A stretch of 64,000 bases of DNA from Membranipora membranacea (lineage: Eukaryota > Bryozoa > Gymnolaemata > Cheilostomatida > Membraniporidae): positions 12,276,001-12,340,000 of the forward strand of contig OU612065.1 of the NCBI GenBank assembly GCA_914767715.1, in the 5' to 3' direction. The notes under the pieces were generated by a model that saw only the letters and a list, made by a program, of their open reading frames with translations, did no database searches and was not told the DNA's origin. A program made the position numbers and the translations under genes. Shown in pieces: positions 42,401 through 54,759 of the stretch; within the stretch, counting starts at the first letter, position 1, and every line of letters starts with the position of its first letter.

Positions 42401-45400
42401 GTTTTGTGACAAGCAGCCTAGCCTCGCCTCGCCTCAAAAGGCCCTTATTTGTGCGAAAAGCAAGACAAAAAAAGGGCTTTTGAGATAAGGCCTGCAGCCT
42501 GCATTAAAAGAACAGATCTATAGCAGCTTAAAAAAAGTAAGCAAGTACCCATATCCATCATGCGAGTCAAAATAAGAGAGAACAAAAACAGGATTGTCCA
42601 GCAAGCCTTACCGTCTTTATAATTGTTACTTGAGACTACGTAAAATTGTGATAAAGATACAATTTTGTTTTCTCTTGCTGAAGAACCACTGAATTAGTTT
42701 GCTAACTGGGATTATTGGTACTTTCTTTTAATACTTTATCTGACAATCTAAATCTAAACTTTGTGAACTCGTGACTTGTGAATTGACATAAAAATATAAT
42801 TCAAGAGCTATTTAATGATGATAAATTATACTCACATGAAAGGTGATAGCAATCTTTATTCCAGTTCCAATGATGCACAGGATATCTGATATGACAATCA
42901 GGATGAACCACAGATTTACAAACAATTTCTTGTCTTCTAGTTTTAAATGATAATCGTAGTGCTTCTCAAAAAATGTGGCAGACTTCTACAGAACAAATAA
43001 CAGATGACCACTACGATGGCGTATTTTCTGTAAACAATTAATCTATACAATCTATTTCATTGCTTACGTGACAATTGCTTCCAAAATTTATGGTTACTAA
43101 AGACAATTTTATTTGGATATCAATGTTGACACAAAGAGAAAGATAGACCCACTGCAATAGTCAGTAGATGTGTGAAAGTATTGGAACTTACCTGGAGGAG
43201 TTTTATAGATTTCATGACAGAACGAGAGCATGATATGAAGGAGACAACACACAGAAGGATGACTACTGAGTCCTGAAGCAGCGTCAGACCAATCTCCAGT
43301 TTGTTGTCTATAAACATGAAATGTTGTAACCCATATAGCATTTGAAGCATTATTACATTTATCAATGATAAAAGGTATAAAAAAAAACATACAGCGGTAC
43401 TGCTGCACATTCCTAGTTGGAGGACAGTACATTTCAGCCTGAAGTCAGGTAAGCTGCAAAGTCTACATTTACACAGGGGAACCCCAAATCTTTTCTGTTC
43501 CGATCAGTGAGGATCATGCTAGGATCAATGGGGCCCCAATACTAAATCAGGAATGGCTGCCAACACTAGGGATTGAAACTAGACATGAAGGCCACAAAGA
43601 CCACTACCCGTCCTGATTTCCGTTAAGGGAGGCAAACAATAATTCAGTTCCATGTACATGTACAAGGAGAGTCACAGTCAGTGAAATAATTTATACATAC
43701 ATACCATCTGAATTAAAAGAACTGCCTTCGTCACACTCTTTGTGGAGAAGCTTAATCTTCATAGTCACAAGCATCTGACCATCATGATTCGCATTGTCAT
43801 AAAATACCTGAATAAAAATATTGAAATAATGTGACAAGTTCTTGGTCTTGAATGAGCTCATAGTTCATACAGGGCTCCTAAACATCCTGGTAATTAGTAT
43901 CTTTGCTGGCTTTACACCCAGGAGCAAGTGCCCATCATAGTGAGTCATATAGAAACTGTATTTTTCATCATCTATTGGGCTATGGGGATCAAGTGCAACC
44001 ATGACCATAAATAATATTATATAATACCACTATATTACTTTATAAATTACTATTATTGAATCTATTGGGAGACTTACTGTGGCTGCAATCCTCATACAAG
44101 TCGGATCATTGAATGGATTGAGATCGTTTGTATCCCTTATGTGTATTCCATTCAGTTCTACGTTCAGCTCTGCCTGGTCTAGAGCGTTTATAGCCATGGT
44201 GATATTTTTGCTCTTTAGGAGCTGTTTGATATCAAATACCCAGGTTCCATCGGCTGACTGCACTGGCTCAAAATTGACATCAACTGAAAAAAATGAGTGC
44301 ATATATCATCTAATAATCCGTAGAGTAACGATCTAAACAGTCATTGGTAATTAAAAATCACAATAAAATCTTATCAACAAAAATCATATCTTGTTGTATA
44401 AACCTTCAGTGCAATGTACACACGCTGTGTCACATGATGTGTTATCTCATGTATTGATAGTGATGTAGAGAGAACCATTGTATTCTCATCATATGATAAC
44501 AAACTCTTGCCTTAGATTATCATCAGCTGTGAGTATATGGAATATTTGAAAGCAAGTTCCAAAATATACTAATCAAATAAATTCTGTTAGTCTCAAAGGC
44601 TGCAGGTACTATGCACAGATCAAGAGATTAAAATATTTTAGCTGATACTCTACTGACCATCTTCCAGTGTAGGGTTCAGTGTATATGTGAAGTTGTGTGG
44701 GAATATCCTTCCGGTGCTAAACTGCTTCAACTTTAGAACTGCAGATCTATGTGGCTGATTTCGTTGAGTGTCTGTAAAGCCATAGGCACCAATCGCATCC
44801 TGCTCGGTGGTGTTAAACTAAAAAGAACATAGTTGATACAAAGAGGTTATAGTGATTTGATATAGAATCAAATCAAGAACATCCTCTATTGAGCAAACGG
44901 CTTAACAGCACATTTTCCCCCTCTGTAAATAAACCAGACAAAGAAGTTGAACTAGAAAAAGAATGCCGTAGACTTGTACACAAGAGCCACTCATATTCAA
45001 GTTCTAATGGCTGATGCAGCATTTTAATGCCTCCTTATGATTTAGTCAATATTGACATACGTTACATCTGATAGGATGAAGCTTACATTAGTCATCGCGA
45101 AATTAAGGTGGTCAAAGAAGTCCTGAGTCTTGTATAGAGCATACTGGCCAGTGGTGGCAGGATAAGGCATTGTCTCCCAACTCGGGTCCCAGCCCCTGAA
45201 CATGATATGAGATAGAGCTAGATTCGTCTTTTGCTGATAATCCACAAACTCATATCTTTGCAAACCCAATGAGAAAACCTGTAATACAAAAACACATACC
45301 AAAGGTCAGCACAAATACAGCTGGTCAAAAACTAACATCAATAAATATGAAAAGAAATTGAGTCAAAATATTCAATAAACTGCTAGACTCATGACCTCCC

Positions 45401-45993
45401 TTTTTAATTCACCTCTTCAAATTTCTTTATGATGAAAATTGTACCAAACCAAATGAATATATACCAGACACTGTAAACGGCAGTATAAATGTTTATACTT
45501 CATTTTTTTCCTACAATAATTTTTATGATTTGAGAGGAAGTTGGGTTTTCAGTGCCTACAGTGTAAATAAAGGATAACTTTAGGGTTTTCCCCAAATAAC
45601 AATAATATATATGGCATGTCTATAAGTGATAATGAATAATAGTTAGTGATAATCGTTCAGTTCAGTAAACTCACTAAAAACTACAATTTTCTGACCATTC
45701 AAAAGAGTCATCAACACAATATGGTCTCTCTTCCCTAGCATAATTTAAAGTTCACTTACTTGAATTGTGACAACAACGATTTTGAGTATCTGTACAATGA
45801 GTTTCCAGGGCTTGCGTCTCCTGGCTTTGTATTTCTCACAAGGTGTCATGAAATGAAACCGTAGATGGCGTCGCATCTTGTCAACTTTATGTGAAGTGTA
45901 TGGAGAGTCATCCTTAGCACGAAGTCCAATACTTAGTAAATAGTCTTCACAGGATGAGTGCATAGAATGCATCTCTTCGCCCATTGTGTTCAT
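39492..45993 (-). CDS. Mucolipin / TRPML endolysosomal cation channel
   Basis: Twelve exons give 596 aa: 45760-45993, 45087-45278, 44658-44817, 44078-44283, 43705-43807, 43192-43307, 42836-42985, 41129-41230, 40757-40879, 40257-40466, 39776-39930, 39492-39531. The N-terminus has the polybasic phosphoinositide-binding segment (RRHLRF, YKARRRKPWKL) leading into S1. Exons 2-5 form the large luminal domain. Later exons carry S2 to S6, including LFVNLWFILIVISDIL, CGWLVLGPYH and the pore filter NGDD at 478-481, all close to MCOLN1-3. The tail has a cysteine cluster, as in mucolipins, and ends DEDESRNLLT. ESRNLL fits the acidic dileucine lysosomal sorting signal. The family conducts calcium, iron and other cations out of late endosomes and lysosomes under PI(3,5)P2 control. 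The ATG at 45993 follows CTATAG directly, so this exon may begin there and an upstream coding exon cannot be excluded. Confidence 0.93.
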
Positions 45994-47708
45994 CTATAGA
46001 ACCATCAGACGCTCAGGTACCACAGCTCTTCCTGTCTATAAATAGTTAATGGAATAGATTCTAATGGCAGGATCAGTAGTACTCTACTCAACACAATGTC
46101 AATTACATTACCATAACTTTCTTATAACAAAATCTTCCTATAAGCACAATGGTACAGCAATTCATATGAAATTTTGATAAAAAAGGTCATTCAAGAAATT
46201 TCCTAACTTACACATGTATCTCAACTACATTCAATTACTTGTTTTTCAAATTTCAATATCACAACTAAGCGCTACTGGACATGCCAACTTGATGTTTGAT
46301 TTTGAGGATCAGGAAACAATACAGGGATGTGATCAAGGGGTTAGTTCTCTCTCCCTCATTGCTACCAGTCAACAGAGAACCTCTATTACAATCAAGCCCA
46401 GTTATAGGCCTATATGGTAACAAGGCAAAAACTATTTCATGAGTTAGTCATTAATATCAACATACTACTAGCTCAGAGTCTGTCACAGGACTGGACTTAC
46501 TCTCTAACATCAAAAAAATTAATAATCACTTTTGCCTCAACCGCTTTGGTTTTAGAGACACATGATCAGGCAGCAAGGCATGGCCAGCTCAGCAATTTTA
46601 AATGGTGTCTCATATTATTTTCTGTGGTAGATAATGTGTTTTTACATAATTGACCAAGGAGTAATTCTTGGTTTGATGATTCTGTGTGGAGGATACATAT
46701 GCCCTGCCTATATGATTGCATTCCCCAGGTGCCTACTACCCAACAGGGGCCTCAGGGACTTTCCAGTCTGTATTTTACCCATTTCCAGTCATTGGGTGGT
46801 TGATACTGGACATGGCCGAAATACAGATCACAGAAGCTCCTGAGGTTTGCAAGCCTGTATCTTTACTATGTCAAAAATCATCCACTAAAAAACTACGAAA
46901 CATAAACATAATTTGAATAATAATAGATTCTTTTGAAAATTGCTGTGCTGACCAGACCCCACTGTCTGATTGTGTTTGTGATTTGGGAGTTCTAGCGGCT
47001 GGAGTAGGCTTTGAATATTGGAGCTTTGAAAATCATAGCAACCAAACACTTTCACTTCACTGGATTCGCTTATACAACTGAGTAAGTTTTATTATGTTTT
47101 TATAAACAATACCAGTGAAAGAGTGGTAATTATAATTTTTAATGCTCCGTAATATCTTCAAAACTGCAGCAGCTAGAGCTCTCAAATCTCACACACAATC
47201 AGACAGCAGGACTCGGTTGGCACAATTCTCAAATAAATCTATTGTTTTTTCAAGTAATGTGTCTTACCCTGTTGTTTTGGTGGTTAATTCTGAAGACAAG
47301 GCAAATATACAGAAGCCCATGCATGTTGAGTAGGTACCTGGGTTTTTTCAAGCTTTTATATATATAGGGCCTATGTATCTATCAAGCCTGATTTTTGTCT
47401 ATGCCCAGTATCAACAATCTAAAACTTGAGATACATAAAGACTGAGGAGAGAGTAGGATTGGCAACTAGTAATAACAACAATAAGACCAAGAAGAAGAAG
47501 ACAAGTCATTATTGTCAACCTCATTCTACCAATACAGTTACTCACTCTGATCCCTATTCCCAGCTAATCTGCAGACGTCTGTACTATTGACTTTAATGTG
47601 TGGGTGTCAAATGGAAGCTGGATTGACTTTAAATAGTTTCATTTCTTTGATCCAGTACTGCCTAAACAAACTCTTTATTCTTACACGGGTCCTATATAAT
47701 ATATAATC
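45994..47708. other. Region upstream of the mucolipin gene
   Basis: Promoter and 5' UTR sequence of the mucolipin gene are expected near its left end. No coding exon or RNA gene is recognisable. A CAAGGAGT-type hairpin lies at 46653-46673. This stretch separates the gene-bearing part of the window from the repeat-dominated part. Confidence 0.4.
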
Positions 47709-47795
47709 GGGTGCGTTCTATGTTCCGCTTCGCCGATGTTCCGCTGGTCTATGGTCCGCTTGAAATGGGTCTATAGTCCGCTGTTTTTAGACCAC
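47709..47795 (+). repeat. Transposon-end-like cluster of GGTCTATGTTCCG repeats
   Basis: Starts GGGTGCGTTCTATGTTCCG, followed by spaced variants (GATGTTCCGC, GGTCTATGGTCCGC, GGGTCTATAGTCCGC). The same arrangement, beginning GGGTGCAGGTCTATGTTCCG, forms both inner ends of the giant inverted repeat at 58990-59077 and 59114-59195. An AT-rich TATAATATATAAT precedes it, as in the palindrome spacer. Confidence 0.75.
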
Positions 47796-48120
47796 TGTAT
47801 CGATCCTTATTCATCCATACAAACTGCTCCATGTTAGTTTAGCCCATTATCAAGGACTAAATTAATCAATATAGGACCAGACCTTCTTGCCCATTATAGA
47901 CCACTAAACCAAGGAGTGACTGAACTCCACAGCTGAATCTATAGATTGTGAAGATATTCCCCACTGAGTCACCAGTCCATGTACTGACTTTAACTCTTAC
48001 ATTATCTAATGATAGACTATTTAAGTGCATTGGAACAATGAGTAAGTGATTTGAATCAATTTAAACCTGTTTGAATGTACACTTATTGCATAGGGTATCA
48101 TTGCTGATGACATGCAAACA

Positions 48121-48534
48121 CAGGGGCGTATATTCTAAAAAATTTCACTCACTGACTTTTTAGAGATGAGCATAATGATCGGGCACAGCCCGATCCACAC
48201 GCCGTAGGCGTGGCGGGGAGGTTGTGTGAGGGGCGCTTAAGCGCCCTCCCACATGGAAATTTTTGCATATCGGTAGCAAAATAGTGCAAGCAGAGAGGTA
48301 TTTCAATAGCTCACTGAGCTGTTGGGTACTTTCAGAAAACAACTCAATAGCAGTAGAAGATTACGGTAAAAATGCTCCAGTTATAAAGCATTAATTAGAA
48401 AAAAAACTGACTTCGATGGGATTCGAACCCACAACAATCTCATTAACAGTGATTACAAGGCAGACGCTCTACACACTGAGCTATTCAGCCACTCACGGAA
48501 ATCCGTGGGCCGTGAGTGGTAATATACGCCACTG
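48121..48534. mobile_element. hAT-like MITE carrying a tRNA-like sequence, 414 bp
   Basis: The ends are CAGGGGCGTATATT and, inverted, CAGTGGCGTATATT. The flanks TGCAAACA and GGCAAACC agree at six of eight positions, fitting an 8-bp hAT target duplication. The inside holds GC-rich small palindromes (CGGGCACAGCCCG, GGGGCGCTTAAGCGCCC) near the left end and a tRNA-Thr-like sequence near the right end. There is no transposase. Confidence 0.75.
48408..48491 (-). pseudogene. tRNA-Thr(UGU)-like sequence, probably non-functional
   Basis: On the minus strand the D arm GCTC...GAGC is perfect, an anticodon loop CTTGTAA gives anticodon TGT, and the T arm GTGGGTTCGAATCCCAT is well formed, with a T run beyond the 3' end. 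The 3' half of the anticodon stem does not pair and only four of seven acceptor pairs hold, so it is a tRNA relic or SINE head inside the MITE. Confidence 0.6.
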
Positions 48535-48929
48535 GGCAAACCACAGGCCTTCTTGAGAGAAAAGGCCTCGACCACTGGGGCACTCCACCACTGGACTTGC
48601 ACCAATTATAGAAGGCCTGTGATGCAAACCCTAACTTATGGAACTATATGACTGTCCTGCTTTCATAGCTTCTGTATTTTCTGGAAACCATTTTGGCGCT
48701 TGCTTAATTTGTTGTTTTTGCATTGTCATTGCGGCCAGTCAGATTCCAAAATTCCTCGATTAAAGCAACAAATTAAGCACATGTTAATGACCCGGAAATG
48801 TTAAACCGATTTTGAGCAGAAGTCTCTAAAGTCACAGCTGGAGAGGTGGCGCTAGAGACGAAGAAGACGCAGGTAAATACGCAGGGAAATAAGCAAGCGC
48901 CAACATGGTTTCAGAAGCTATGAGAGCCA

Positions 48930-49960
48930 GCTGACAGAACAGATTTGCGACATTTCACAACAGTTTGACAAAGGAGTGGAAGCGGATGCCGGTTTCCTAG
49001 ACTTCAGTAAAGCTTTCGACCAAGTTGACCACAATAACTTCTTCAGAAACTCGCTTATATCGGAGTTACCCCTCAAGCTACTTTCTAGGTACAGAGTCTA
49101 CTAGAAGGTCAATCCCAAGTATTTACAGTTGAAGGCCATAGTTATAGCCCACGCCAAGGTCATCCCAGGGTTCAGTAATTTGCCCAATCCTGTTCCACAT
49201 AAACGACCTAGCTGACTCAGTCATATCCAAAACCCGCATGTTCGCAGACGATACGTCATCTGTTCGACCGGTGAAAAATTTTTCCAGCTCCAAAAAAATC
49301 TAGATGCCCTCCAAGTATGGGAGAGTAGTTGGAAGAAAGAGCTCAATCCTCTCAAATGCGAACATGTTAAATTTACCCAAAAAAGAACTAAAGGAGCCAA
49401 CAACAACCACATACATAATGAAACAGACATCCCTAAGACAAAGGGTGTAAAATACCTAGGATTAAGGCTGGAGATGGAACAAAAACTTCAACTATATTAC
49501 CAACAAAGCAGCCAGCATAAGGTGAGGGTTCATAAGAAGAGCACACAATACCATACTTTCTAAAACATCTCAGAGCAAAAGCTTACCCTATACTCGTCAG
49601 GCCCATTCTAGAATACACATCATCAGTATGGGATGGTAGCCTGACGCAAGCACAAGCAACAAAGCTCGAAGCTGTGTAACGCAAGGCCGTGCGCATGTGT
49701 TTACAATGCTCCGCGGTCAGACCACACAACTAGCACCTCGCAGCTGATTGAACAACTAGAATGAAAAAACCTAAGTACCAGAATGGCGAAGAATTGTACT
49801 CTTCCGAGCCATCCACTTTGGTAAAACAGAGACTGACATGGGAGATTACATCAACTTCACCCACATCCTGGCAGTTCTAGAAGGCACAACCCACAGTACC
49901 TAATACCTCACTGCAGCACTGACCTCCACCAAAAGAGATTCTTTGTCTCCCCCGCTAAAT
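48930..49960 (+). pseudogene. Non-LTR retrotransposon reverse transcriptase fragment
   Basis: Frame-shifted remains of a LINE reverse transcriptase. They include LDFSKAFDQVDH (finger/palm motif), the catalytic FADD in MFADDTSS near 49240, LNPLKCEHVKF and GVKYLGLRLE, in the usual order and spacing of the jockey/CR1-like group. Several stops and frameshifts interrupt it. The first visible part begins near 48940; endonuclease and 5' end are missing, so it is a truncated, dead copy. Confidence 0.85.
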
Positions 49961-50185
49961 TGTGAAATGATCTTTTTTATCACTCTTTGATACTTGTAGA
50001 TCCTCCTGTGGCAGGTTAAGGTTACAGTAAATAGACGAGCCTGAAAAAATACTGGAAACTTCAGATGAAGAAACGATTACTCTACAAGTATCAAGTAAGT
50101 ATGGTATGCTTGATTGAGTTCAGTGGTAACTTCAGGCCTATATATAGGCATGTCGGCAAAGAGAAATGCTTTCTCTCTGTTTCTG

Positions 50186-51260
50186 CTATTTGCAGCCGCT
50201 AGATGTCTGCCTGGCATCGACATCTGTTAGTTGCCAAATAGACATCCGGTTACATAACAGGCATCCAGGCACGTATTTGACAAAGATGGATTGGTATGTA
50301 GCAGAGGAGGATGGATTGTAGTCACTCATCATCGGGGCGACAACCCCATCTGAATAGGGCTGTAACAGCAAATATTAATGCTCTAAGCCCATTTGGTTGG
50401 GTTTGTTACACCAAAAATTTCTGCTCCAAGCCCATACAAATGGGTTTGTTACAGAAAGTATTACTGCTACAAGCTGCTGCACTAAAAATGTTTTCTGTAA
50501 ATGGCCATCCGCCACACATCTCTGGTCTATCCTCAGCCTATGCAAATGAGTTTGTTACTGCTCCAAGCCCATATGGATGAGTAGTTGGCAACCATCAGTT
50601 GCCATATGGCCATTCGGATGGGTTTGTTACAGTCACACTTCGAGATTGATACAAGGTGAAATGGATGGCCAGTTAGCATTGCCGCATGGGTATTTGTCAT
50701 AAGCGGATGCCCCCTTTTATGGAGATATGTTGCTGATGGCCATTTACCGGACACATTTGGCTCATCTGGAAGAATGGTTACAGCAAATATTACTGCTCAA
50801 ACAAAACCCATCCGGATGGAGTTAATTTAGCAAACATTACTATTCCAAGCCTGTCTGGATGGGTTTGTTGCAGTTATAGTGCAAAAAATGTGGCCGGGCC
50901 ACCACAAATCTTTACGTTAAAGGTCCATCCACTCATGACACATATCCATTTCACATAATATCAATTTCAAAGCTCGGCAGTCACAAACCAATCCTGTTGC
51001 CAATTTTGCAACCAGATGGCTTCATGGCAGATGTCAATTGTAAAACAGGCCCATCCGGATGGCTATTTGGCAACCGTTGGACACCAAATAGGCGTCCTGA
51101 TGGGTTTCTTTCACAGCAAACTCCACCATAACAAAACCCATCTCTGTCTAAAGTGCATTTTGCATCTATTACAAGCCAATCCTGTCCCGTGAATTTTATG
51201 TCCGGTAGCGTTAAAAGCAACCGGAAGCCTTTTTGTCCGTTGGGCAACCGATGGCTGCCA
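50186..51260. repeat. Field of degenerate repeats around GGATGGGTTTGTTAC
   Basis: The motif (C/A)GGATGGGTTTGTTACAG and its relatives occur at least six times (for example near 50390, 50440, 50620, 50860). They are often flanked by ATTACTGCTCCAAGCCCAT, giving a loose period of about 43 bp where copies are adjacent (50370-50470). Further on, copies appear in inverse orientation (ACAAAACCCATC near 51130) and are mixed with GGCCATCCG/GGCAACCG blocks. There is no coding capacity. Confidence 0.6.
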
Positions 51261-51379
51261 AATAGTAGGTTCTCATCGCAGAATAGCTATCAGAGTCCGC
51301 GAGGACAAATTTAGCATATTGTTTATACCTGGTTCTGGAAGTAGTTCGTTGTGTTATGCGATTTTATCTCTGTTCGAAC

Positions 51380-51960
51380 TCCACTGTTTTTGATGGCTAT
51401 TGCACATTTGCCTCTAAGCGATCAACTTGCACTTCCAGTATGCCCGTTCATGTCTCCGGCCAAGATAAGCTCCTCTGCAGCACTGCAACAAACTGTCCAA
51501 AATCTGTCTTTGGCCTCCTCGTCACAGTCTTGCTGTTCGCATAGGCAGAAATGATGTTATAGGTCTGTCTTTTGGTCACCAAGTTCAAATTGATAATCCC
51601 CTCAGGTTTCCTGGTTACATGACTCATCCCACACCATTCCTTGGTCTTATCCCGCCACTGTTGTACAGCTTGATGCCATCGTCAATGTATCTTGCCTTTC
51701 CTCCAGGCCTTTCTCCTCCCATCTGGTCTCCTGTAGGCATATGTTACGCCTCACCATCGTATCAGCTATCTCTCTACTCTTATTTGTGAGTGTAGCAATG
51801 TTTAGGGCCGCTAGCTTGATAATCGTCTACCTTGCTCGCCTACTTTCCACAAGGTCCCCAACAAGGGAGATGCCTTGGCATAGTCTGGTTCTCTCTGGTT
51901 TTATGACAGTCTGTGGCATAGTTTTTCCGGCCGGATGCTCTGCCTGTCGCTGAACCCGTC
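51380..51960 (-). pseudogene. LINE apurinic endonuclease fragment
   Basis: Minus-strand pieces in two or three frames match the N-terminal endonuclease of RTE-like LINEs: KLAALNIATLTNKSREIAD, ICLQETRWEEKG (catalytic ETRW), GIKLYNSGGIRPRNGVG, then NIISAYA, EAKDRFW and GDMNGHTG (catalytic GD-NGH). Frameshifts and a stop after NGVG show it is dead. No reverse transcriptase follows to the left on this strand. Confidence 0.8.
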
Positions 51961-52979
51961 TCTATCCAGGATTGGGACTGGCTGAGTCTGGCACAGGATT
52001 GTACATTCCTCAAGCAAATTTTTCATAATATCATAATATCTACAAAACAACCACCTCTATTGCAGAAATAACTGTTGGTCTTGTTCTTGACTTTTTTGCT
52101 AGTGTACATATTTTATCCTGCCCCCTACCTGTTCCAGCTAAGAATTGGTCACTTGCCATAGCACACCAGGACATGTATAGGTATATACATAAAGTACATA
52201 ATTATTTTGCTTTATTTTTATCAGATCCTATGCGGAGAAAATTAGTTGTGCATTTGGCTGCGACTTGAGATGATTTCCACCAATCTACATCAGGTTTGTT
52301 AAGTTATCATGAACGTGAAAAATACCACTTGCCTTTGCCCCATAAGTGAGCCCAGAAGGTACAATATGAGGATTGAAAAAAAACAAAGCTGAAAGACATA
52401 ATGCATATGGTAATTCGCAGTTGGGCAGTAAAAATATTGACATTGAATGTACATCATATCAACTACCCTTGCGGATAAACTATTTTGGTTCCAAGTTTCA
52501 ATCAAGGTAATTAGGTACCGAAAAACATAATATGTCCTGATTGGGAGGTCTGCATCAACCCATCACCCTATCCCTAATGACAGGATACCAGTGCTAAGAT
52601 GAGAAAGTGTCAATTTGTTCATCTTCACACTATTTCAGAGTGACCTACAATGCTGGTTGGTAAATAGAAGTGATATGTACGGGGATGTGAACTACCATCA
52701 TGCCTACCGCGTATTGAGATATGGGTATGTACAAAGGTGTTACTTTCATTTTCATTCCATAAGTACTGTAACCAAAAAATAGCTTCTCTCTGTGGAAGTG
52801 TTTATATTTCTATTTATAGCAATCAGCAAATTTTTTTCCCCAGAAAGAAAGTATTTTTACTATCACAATACCTAAATTTGTTGTCAGTTGTTATAAGTTT
52901 TGATAGCACGAGGTCCTGGGTTCAATTTCCCCTCTTGTTATGAGAGATCTCCCTGCTCATATCCCATAACACGCCGAGC

Positions 52980-53880
52980 AACATAAACCAACACCAACTG
53001 AACTGACTCAAAAGTCGCCACTTCTCTAACGACAACTCTTCAACTATACTGTGTGGAACATTCTTAGTCTACCGACATCAAAGAGGCTGTCTATCAGTAA
53101 TAAACCTATTAAGACAAGAAATTTCAAAAGCTGAAACTTGGTGCATGGCCAACAGGCTCACTCTAAATTATTCAAAAACGTTCCAAATTATTTTTAAATC
53201 GCCAAAAAAGCAAATTGTTTTGGCGGAATATAAAATTGATCTCAGCTGTAAAACACAATTTTTTAGGCATTATTCTTGACTCTAATATAACTGATATGAA
53301 TCACCTCGTGGACCACTGCCGAAAATTCAACCTAATTTTAACATTGATTAGGGCAGCTCTCCCTTATTTTGATAGCAAAACAATGGTTGACCTGTATTAC
53401 CGTTGTTTTTACCCACATTTAATTTAAAAACCTGAATTCTGGGGCCATGCCACGACACAGATCTCCATTCCATTTCAGTTTCCATTCTTCAAAAAAAGTA
53501 TGTACATGTTATTCTGAACAAAAAACCCAGAGAAAATGTCACATCATTCTTAAAACATAAGGAATCATGTGAATTCAAATGCTATTTGAATTTTGTACTT
53601 TAAAACATGCTCAACTACTAAAAAAAGCCAACCGATCGGGATGAGAGGTCCTTGTTGTGCACTCGCTTGTCACTGTACAACAAGCACCTAAAGGGGGTGG
53701 AGATGGGGTCTCAGACTTGTGTGCCCGCGCACCTGGCTCCCTGTCTGGGGGGCAGTGATGACTGCAGCTGGAAGGGGCACTTGTCCTGTACGTGTGTCTC
53801 GTATTTGATCTTCAAGCTTTACAATTGGGCTGTCTACGCTCTAGCGCAGGCTATAAGACTGTCCCTTTGCTTTTGACATA
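52980..53880 (+). pseudogene. LINE reverse transcriptase C-terminal fragment
   Basis: MANRLTLNYSKTFQIIF, then LGIILDSN and FDSKTMVDLYYRCFYPHL, are the palm-end and thumb motifs of CR1/L2-type LINE reverse transcriptases. The reading frame changes near 53200 and stops interrupt the tail. An AT-rich region follows. The N-terminal part and endonuclease are absent. Confidence 0.75.
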
Positions 53881-54759
53881 TTTCTACATTTTTTGATTCA
53901 ATCTTTTTTTGCCTTTCTCTGAGTCATACTCAATTGAACTTTATCTATATATGTTATCAATTTTATCTCTAGCAATAAACACACATGAAAGAAAAAATTG
54001 TCTAACAGTCTTCGAGTTAGGGTGTCAATTACCTTTCTGAAATGTGCAGTCTCACACCACTACGACAAGGGATAGAAATACCCATATAGATAATTATGAC
54101 AAACCTATACACCTATGACCTAATGACCTAATTTTACACTAGTACCCACTCGGTAGCTAGAAGTACATGCATCTTTAGTGGCTAGTTATTGCATAGCACC
54201 TTTTACATGATAATCCCATAATAACCTAATACTAATAGTTATTTTTCTGGCTGCTTTGCGATGCCAATCAATGTTGCAGCTAGCTTTCTGGATATTGTAA
54301 TCTTTATTTCTTTTTTAGACTGCCATAGAAAGACAGAGCATCTTAAAGAAACTCAGTACCATTCACCAGCTACAAGCAAACAAATAACCACACCTACTGA
54401 AGCATCAGTGTTGTGATTTAAAAAAAATTTATGGGCGTTGTAGCCATTTATAATGATTTAAGAACGAGGATTTATATTTTGGTCCATTTCCATAATTTTT
54501 AAATAATCCCCATAGGGGAAAATGGAACTCTATCCTCTGTGCTCCCATAGATCTCAGCCAAACCTCAAATGTATTTTCCGGTAATTATTTATTCCTCTCC
54601 CTGAGAATAAAGCTTAAAATTCATTTTATACGATTATTTTATTAATGGTGTATTTTGATAAAGTATAACAGCTTCAATACAATGTAATGAGTGATGGATA
54701 ACCAAAATTTTGTCTTTTTTAAACCAAGGACTAAGCAACTTCCTAATAATATGCAAGTT

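Noticed and set aside
48408-48491. Functional tRNA-Thr gene
   Set aside because: The anticodon stem is broken and the acceptor stem is half paired, and it lies inside a MITE. Annotated as a tRNA-like relic instead.
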